Source of the DNA: a virus
IMG/VR virus record: IMGVR_UViG_3300031707_000010
Coordinates: 1 to 64,000 of that record
DNA: 64,000 bases
Reading direction: 5' to 3' (one strand)
The translations under genes were made by a program, and so were the position numbers. Of this stretch, positions 61,200-64,000 are shown piece after piece. The notes below the pieces were generated by a model that was given only the letters and a program-made list of their open reading frames with translations, was not told the DNA's origin and did not search any database. Numbering within the stretch: the first letter of the stretch is position 1; each line of letters starts with the position of its first letter.

Positions 61200-62227
61200 G
61201 CTGGCCCCACTGAATAATTAGAAAACTTTGCGAGTGAATCATGGTCGTATGTATATTGACTTCTCCAACCTTCTCTTTCATATTTATCATCTTGTACTTC
61301 TACAGGAAGTTCTTTTTCTTCCATATCAGGCTGTTCATTATTAGCAGCATTGAATGCTGCACCTGCTATTGATTGAGCTAAGTCGTCAGAGGTATGTGGA
61401 GATTTAACAACTTTATCTTTATCTGATAAATATTCCAAACCCCGAGTCTCTTTCTCCCAATCTTCATGAGGACATACTTGTATTCTAGTTTCTTGAACAG
61501 CATACCGTAAACACTCCATTGCCGCATTATATTGCTTATCTGTACTTACTTTTTCATAATTTTCATCTTTCTCGTAATTAACGACCAATTTAAAAGCTGT
61601 TCTATCTATAGACATATGTCCAACATTAAATCCCTTTTCTCTAAGGGTTTGTACTGTCTGCATTGATTCAAATCTATCAAATGTGATAAGATGAATATAA
61701 AAGTTCCTTTGATAGGATAAATCAAATATGATGTCTTGAGCTGTAGAAATTAAGAGTTCCGAGCGATTTTCAGCGAGGATACGACCAACAAAGTCAAATT
61801 TGATAAAGGGCTGTATAACTTCAATTTCTTCGTGTATTCCTTTTTCTTTATTCTCAATTACTCGCTTAACATTAACCCAACGAGGAATGTGGCACATCGA
61901 AATACCAATACCATCTTTCTTAACCGCCAAGTCAACGTGCATATATCTAAAGAAATCATCGTTACAATAAAAATCAGAATCAAATTCTCGAGTTACAGAA
62001 TTAAAAGGATTGTAAGGACCTACCGCAGTATCGAGTTTATCATAGTCCGTAAAGAAAGGCGAAATGGCATTGGTAGGAATACAAGCATAATCACGTAAAG
62101 CACCTAGCGGGTTAACGATGAAGGCATTAATCAACTCAATCGGTATGTTGACTATCTCTTCATCAAAAAGAACCCCAGAAAAGTCCTTCTTTAAAGCTAA
62201 CTTTATCTTAGGCTTTATGTCTAACAT
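61196..62227 (-). CDS. Terminase large subunit, nuclease domain (separate gene)
   Basis: A 343-residue protein carrying only the C-terminal part of TerL. YMHVDLAVKKDG holds D99, the first RNase H-like metal ligand, ITFDRFES supplies D184, and HTSDDLAQSIAGA the last acid (D281/D282). The region before (LRDYACIPTNAISPFF) is the linker found in normal TerL between ATPase and nuclease. The ATPase is on a separate upstream gene in another frame, with a small gene in between. Confidence 0.85.
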   Translation of the reverse strand: MLDIKPKIKLALKKDFSGVLFDEEIVNIPIELINAFIVNPLGALRDYACIPTNAISPFFTDYDKLDTAVGPYNPFNSVTREFDSDFYCNDDFFRYMHVDLAVKKDGIGISMCHIPRWVNVKRVIENKEKGIHEEIEVIQPFIKFDFVGRILAENRSELLISTAQDIIFDLSYQRNFYIHLITFDRFESMQTVQTLREKGFNVGHMSIDRTAFKLVVNYEKDENYEKVSTDKQYNAAMECLRYAVQETRIQVCPHEDWEKETRGLEYLSDKDKVVKSPHTSDDLAQSIAGAAFNAANNEQPDMEEKELPVEVQDDKYEREGWRSQYTYDHDSLAKFSNYSVGPA

Positions 62228-62393
62228 TAACTGCCTGTCCTGTGAATTCCCTTGTTCTCTTTAACTTTTTACCTTTCCCCTTACACGCCTCCTGAGCGTC
62301 AAGAAGAGCAAGAGCCCTAGCTTTTTGAGCAGGGCTCAACTGATTGCTATTTTCAATATCTTCCCTATTCTGAGCTATCATCTCGTCTTTCAT
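62208..62393 (-). CDS. Small protein between terminase ATPase and nuclease genes
   Basis: A 61-residue charged protein in its own frame, overlapping the ATPase gene by 29 bases and the nuclease gene by 20. I start it at ATG 62393, six bases after CAGGAG; the open frame runs on upstream to 62483. It has many Lys/Arg near the end. It could be a linker or bridge between ATPase and nuclease, or an independent packaging factor. Confidence 0.5.
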   Translation of the reverse strand: MKDEMIAQNREDIENSNQLSPAQKARALALLDAQEACKGKGKKLKRTREFTGQAVNVRHKA

Positions 62394-63477
62394 CTTCATC
62401 TCCTGCTGATACAGTTTCCGATTCTTTGAGGATATTTTGGGCGATCGTTCTCTGTCTATCCAGGCGTACTGCCTCGGCCTCATTTTTCAATCTCTGTAAT
62501 GTTTCTTCGTCGGCTTCAATTTTCTTCGTCTTCGTATTAAAAGGTACTGTAATTCCAGAAAAATACCACTTCGGCTTAGCTTCCCACAAAGACCGTCTTC
62601 TGACGAAAATGTGTGATTTCTCACCCAGTTTGAAATGCTCGCGTGCCTTTTTCTCCAGAAAGTCATCAGGATACCTCGAAGATGAAATCATAAACAACAT
62701 ACCATCCAAATGTCCCGTAATAGGATTTAAAAATCGGGACATCATACGTCCATTTATCGCATCGTGCATTTCCTTTGCAGCATCATAAGTCTCTGTCGCA
62801 CTTGCGTTTCTTTTACTGCCTTCAACAGTCTCTAAGAAATTCGCCTCATCTACACCACCTCCGAATATGTTATAGCCTAAAGCAGACGCTGCATTACTAG
62901 TACCAGCAAATATGAGAGTATTATTACGTGGAATCCAAATCTCCTGTCCTCTACGTTTAGATGGAGGGAAGTAGTCCAAGTTAAATGGAGTTCTAAACTT
63001 AGGAAAAACCTTCTGTAGTGTAACTCTTTTTGCCTGTGTTTCTGACCGATTCATGGCGACAAACGCTATGATTTCATCTTTCATCAAACCATAATATTTG
63101 TGTGGATTGTATCTGCATATCAAACGAATCCATTCCAACCATGTCATAACAGAATACAGAGTGGTTTTTCCGCTCCCTATACCTTCTATCAGTATGACAA
63201 GATTAATTGGTCTCCTTTTATTCTCTTCATAGATAGCTAGTATATCTTCCCTATGTGCATCATACAATACGTTCTCCTCAGTCGCCATATCACTCCGAGG
63301 ACGGCGTAAACCAAGAAAATAATCATCGTGAAGTAGTCGTGATAAGTCATTATCAAAGTAGTCACGAAGCTCAGCGGCTACTTCTGGTGTCCAATCTCTT
63401 AATGCTCCTTCACGGTCGTCATTAAGAGTTTCAAGACCCCACTTACTAATCGCTTGGCTTATCTTTGGACTTATCAC
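62365..63477 (-). CDS. Terminase large subunit, ATPase domain (separate gene)
   Basis: A 370-residue packaging ATPase. Walker A EGIGSGKTT lies at residues 98-106, an adenine-binding region before it, Walker B GGGVDEANF with D210-E211, and a coupling motif FMISSSRYPDDF about 260. It starts with GTG and ends after a charged helix, without nuclease residues; those lie on 61196-62227. The start overlaps the previous gene by 32 bases. This ATPase drives DNA into the head. Confidence 0.88.
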   Translation of the reverse strand: MISPKISQAISKWGLETLNDDREGALRDWTPEVAAELRDYFDNDLSRLLHDDYFLGLRRPRSDMATEENVLYDAHREDILAIYEENKRRPINLVILIEGIGSGKTTLYSVMTWLEWIRLICRYNPHKYYGLMKDEIIAFVAMNRSETQAKRVTLQKVFPKFRTPFNLDYFPPSKRRGQEIWIPRNNTLIFAGTSNAASALGYNIFGGGVDEANFLETVEGSKRNASATETYDAAKEMHDAINGRMMSRFLNPITGHLDGMLFMISSSRYPDDFLEKKAREHFKLGEKSHIFVRRRSLWEAKPKWYFSGITVPFNTKTKKIEADEETLQRLKNEAEAVRLDRQRTIAQNILKESETVSAGDEDERRDDSSE

Positions 63478-63979
63478 GAGTTAATAGCCTATGAGTTTTC
63501 TTATAATTAGGGACAGGCTTTTGTACGGTAGCCCTACCCATGATGGGTTTGTCGTACCCAGTTACTTCTGGGATTTCCGACCAGTCAGTACCTTGCTCAA
63601 CATAACTTCCAGCTTTTTGGAGAGCTCTGACAACATCTTCCTGTTTCCTATGTGAAGGTATTTCCTGGTTGCCTGAATCAATCCTAGGTACGAGAATAGA
63701 CCCAATATCTTTAGCTCTTTCAGCAATTCTCCTGCGCACATCGTCGTTCTCATTTTTAGTTACTGCATCCATAACCTGTAAGATAATACCGATAACTTGT
63801 TCAGGTGGAATCCAATTTAAAGCTTCGGTTTTTACTTTTAAAGCCTTAACCTTTGCCATAACCTCACTAATGTAAGCAAGGTCAGCGGTATGTTCCCGTA
63901 AAGGAATACCTCCATTCGCCTCAACCTTCTGCATTATAGCCTGGCGTGCAATCTCAAGATACGTCAAATCACCATCCAT
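63446..63979 (-). CDS. Putative small terminase subunit
   Basis: A 177-residue helical protein directly upstream of TerL. It has charged helices and a basic tail (THRLLTRDKSKDK). No helix-turn-helix is certain, so the role is from gene order. The ATG at 63979 has a weak ribosome site, and the same frame stays open to the window edge at 64000, so the gene may start further out. Confidence 0.5.
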   Translation of the reverse strand: MDGDLTYLEIARQAIMQKVEANGGIPLREHTADLAYISEVMAKVKALKVKTEALNWIPPEQVIGIILQVMDAVTKNENDDVRRRIAERAKDIGSILVPRIDSGNQEIPSHRKQEDVVRALQKAGSYVEQGTDWSEIPEVTGYDKPIMGRATVQKPVPNYKKTHRLLTRDKSKDKPSD

Positions 63980-64000
63980 CGTCTTTACCGATATATCAGA

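Overview
The window is a 64 kb piece of a tailed double-stranded DNA phage genome with siphovirus-type architecture. It carries terminase, portal, a protease/scaffold fusion, major capsid protein, head-tail completion proteins, major tail protein, paired tail chaperones, a 1514-residue tape measure, a distal tail protein and a tail hub. DNA is mostly about one third G+C by eye, with several clearly GC-richer patches. Most genes have a good Shine-Dalgarno sequence and neighbours often overlap by 1 to 30 bases. At least one promoter is of the TTGACA/TATATT type. No integrase or repressor is seen, so a lytic lifestyle is likelier but unproven. The signal peptides point to a host with a standard Sec system; their Q-rich cleavage regions weakly recall the Bacteroidota/Chlorobiota group, whereas the strong ribosome binding sites and sigma70-like promoter do not fit core Bacteroidota. 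The host is unresolved.

Layout. 1-6633 (leftward): a partial gene at the edge, a tRNA-Met(CAT), a primase-helicase, a DnaC-like loader, an unknown partner, an intergenic stretch, and a Hel308/Ski2-like helicase. 6765-15243 (rightward): eight overlapping glycosyltransferase, methyltransferase and epimerase genes, then a Rad50/SbcC-like ATPase, a PD-(D/E)XK nuclease and two small genes. The sugar block is bracketed by a perfect 19-bp inverted repeat. 15240-63979 (leftward): the whole virion and lysis region. Transcription runs from the terminase end: terminase, portal, protease/scaffold, decoration, capsid, then a block of fibre-like and envelope-directed proteins with signal peptides, a holin-like gene and other membrane genes, glycosyltransferases and a methyltransferase, two giant 21-residue-repeat proteins (67 and about 35 repeats), then connector, tail completion, major tail protein, chaperones, tape measure, distal tail protein and tail hub.

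How it may work together. The phage brings its own replication and recombination set. It also carries about eight sugar-transfer or methyl-transfer enzymes, two of which sit inside the virion region, one directly between the two Ser/Thr-rich repeat proteins. My main hypothesis is a phage-encoded glycan system that decorates its own repeat fibres or the host surface. A second unusual block (44.7-55.4 kb) encodes fibre-like and beta-helix proteins with N-terminal signal peptides, as though they are exported through the host envelope rather than only assembled in the cytoplasm. The large terminase subunit is split into separate ATPase and nuclease genes with a small gene between them.
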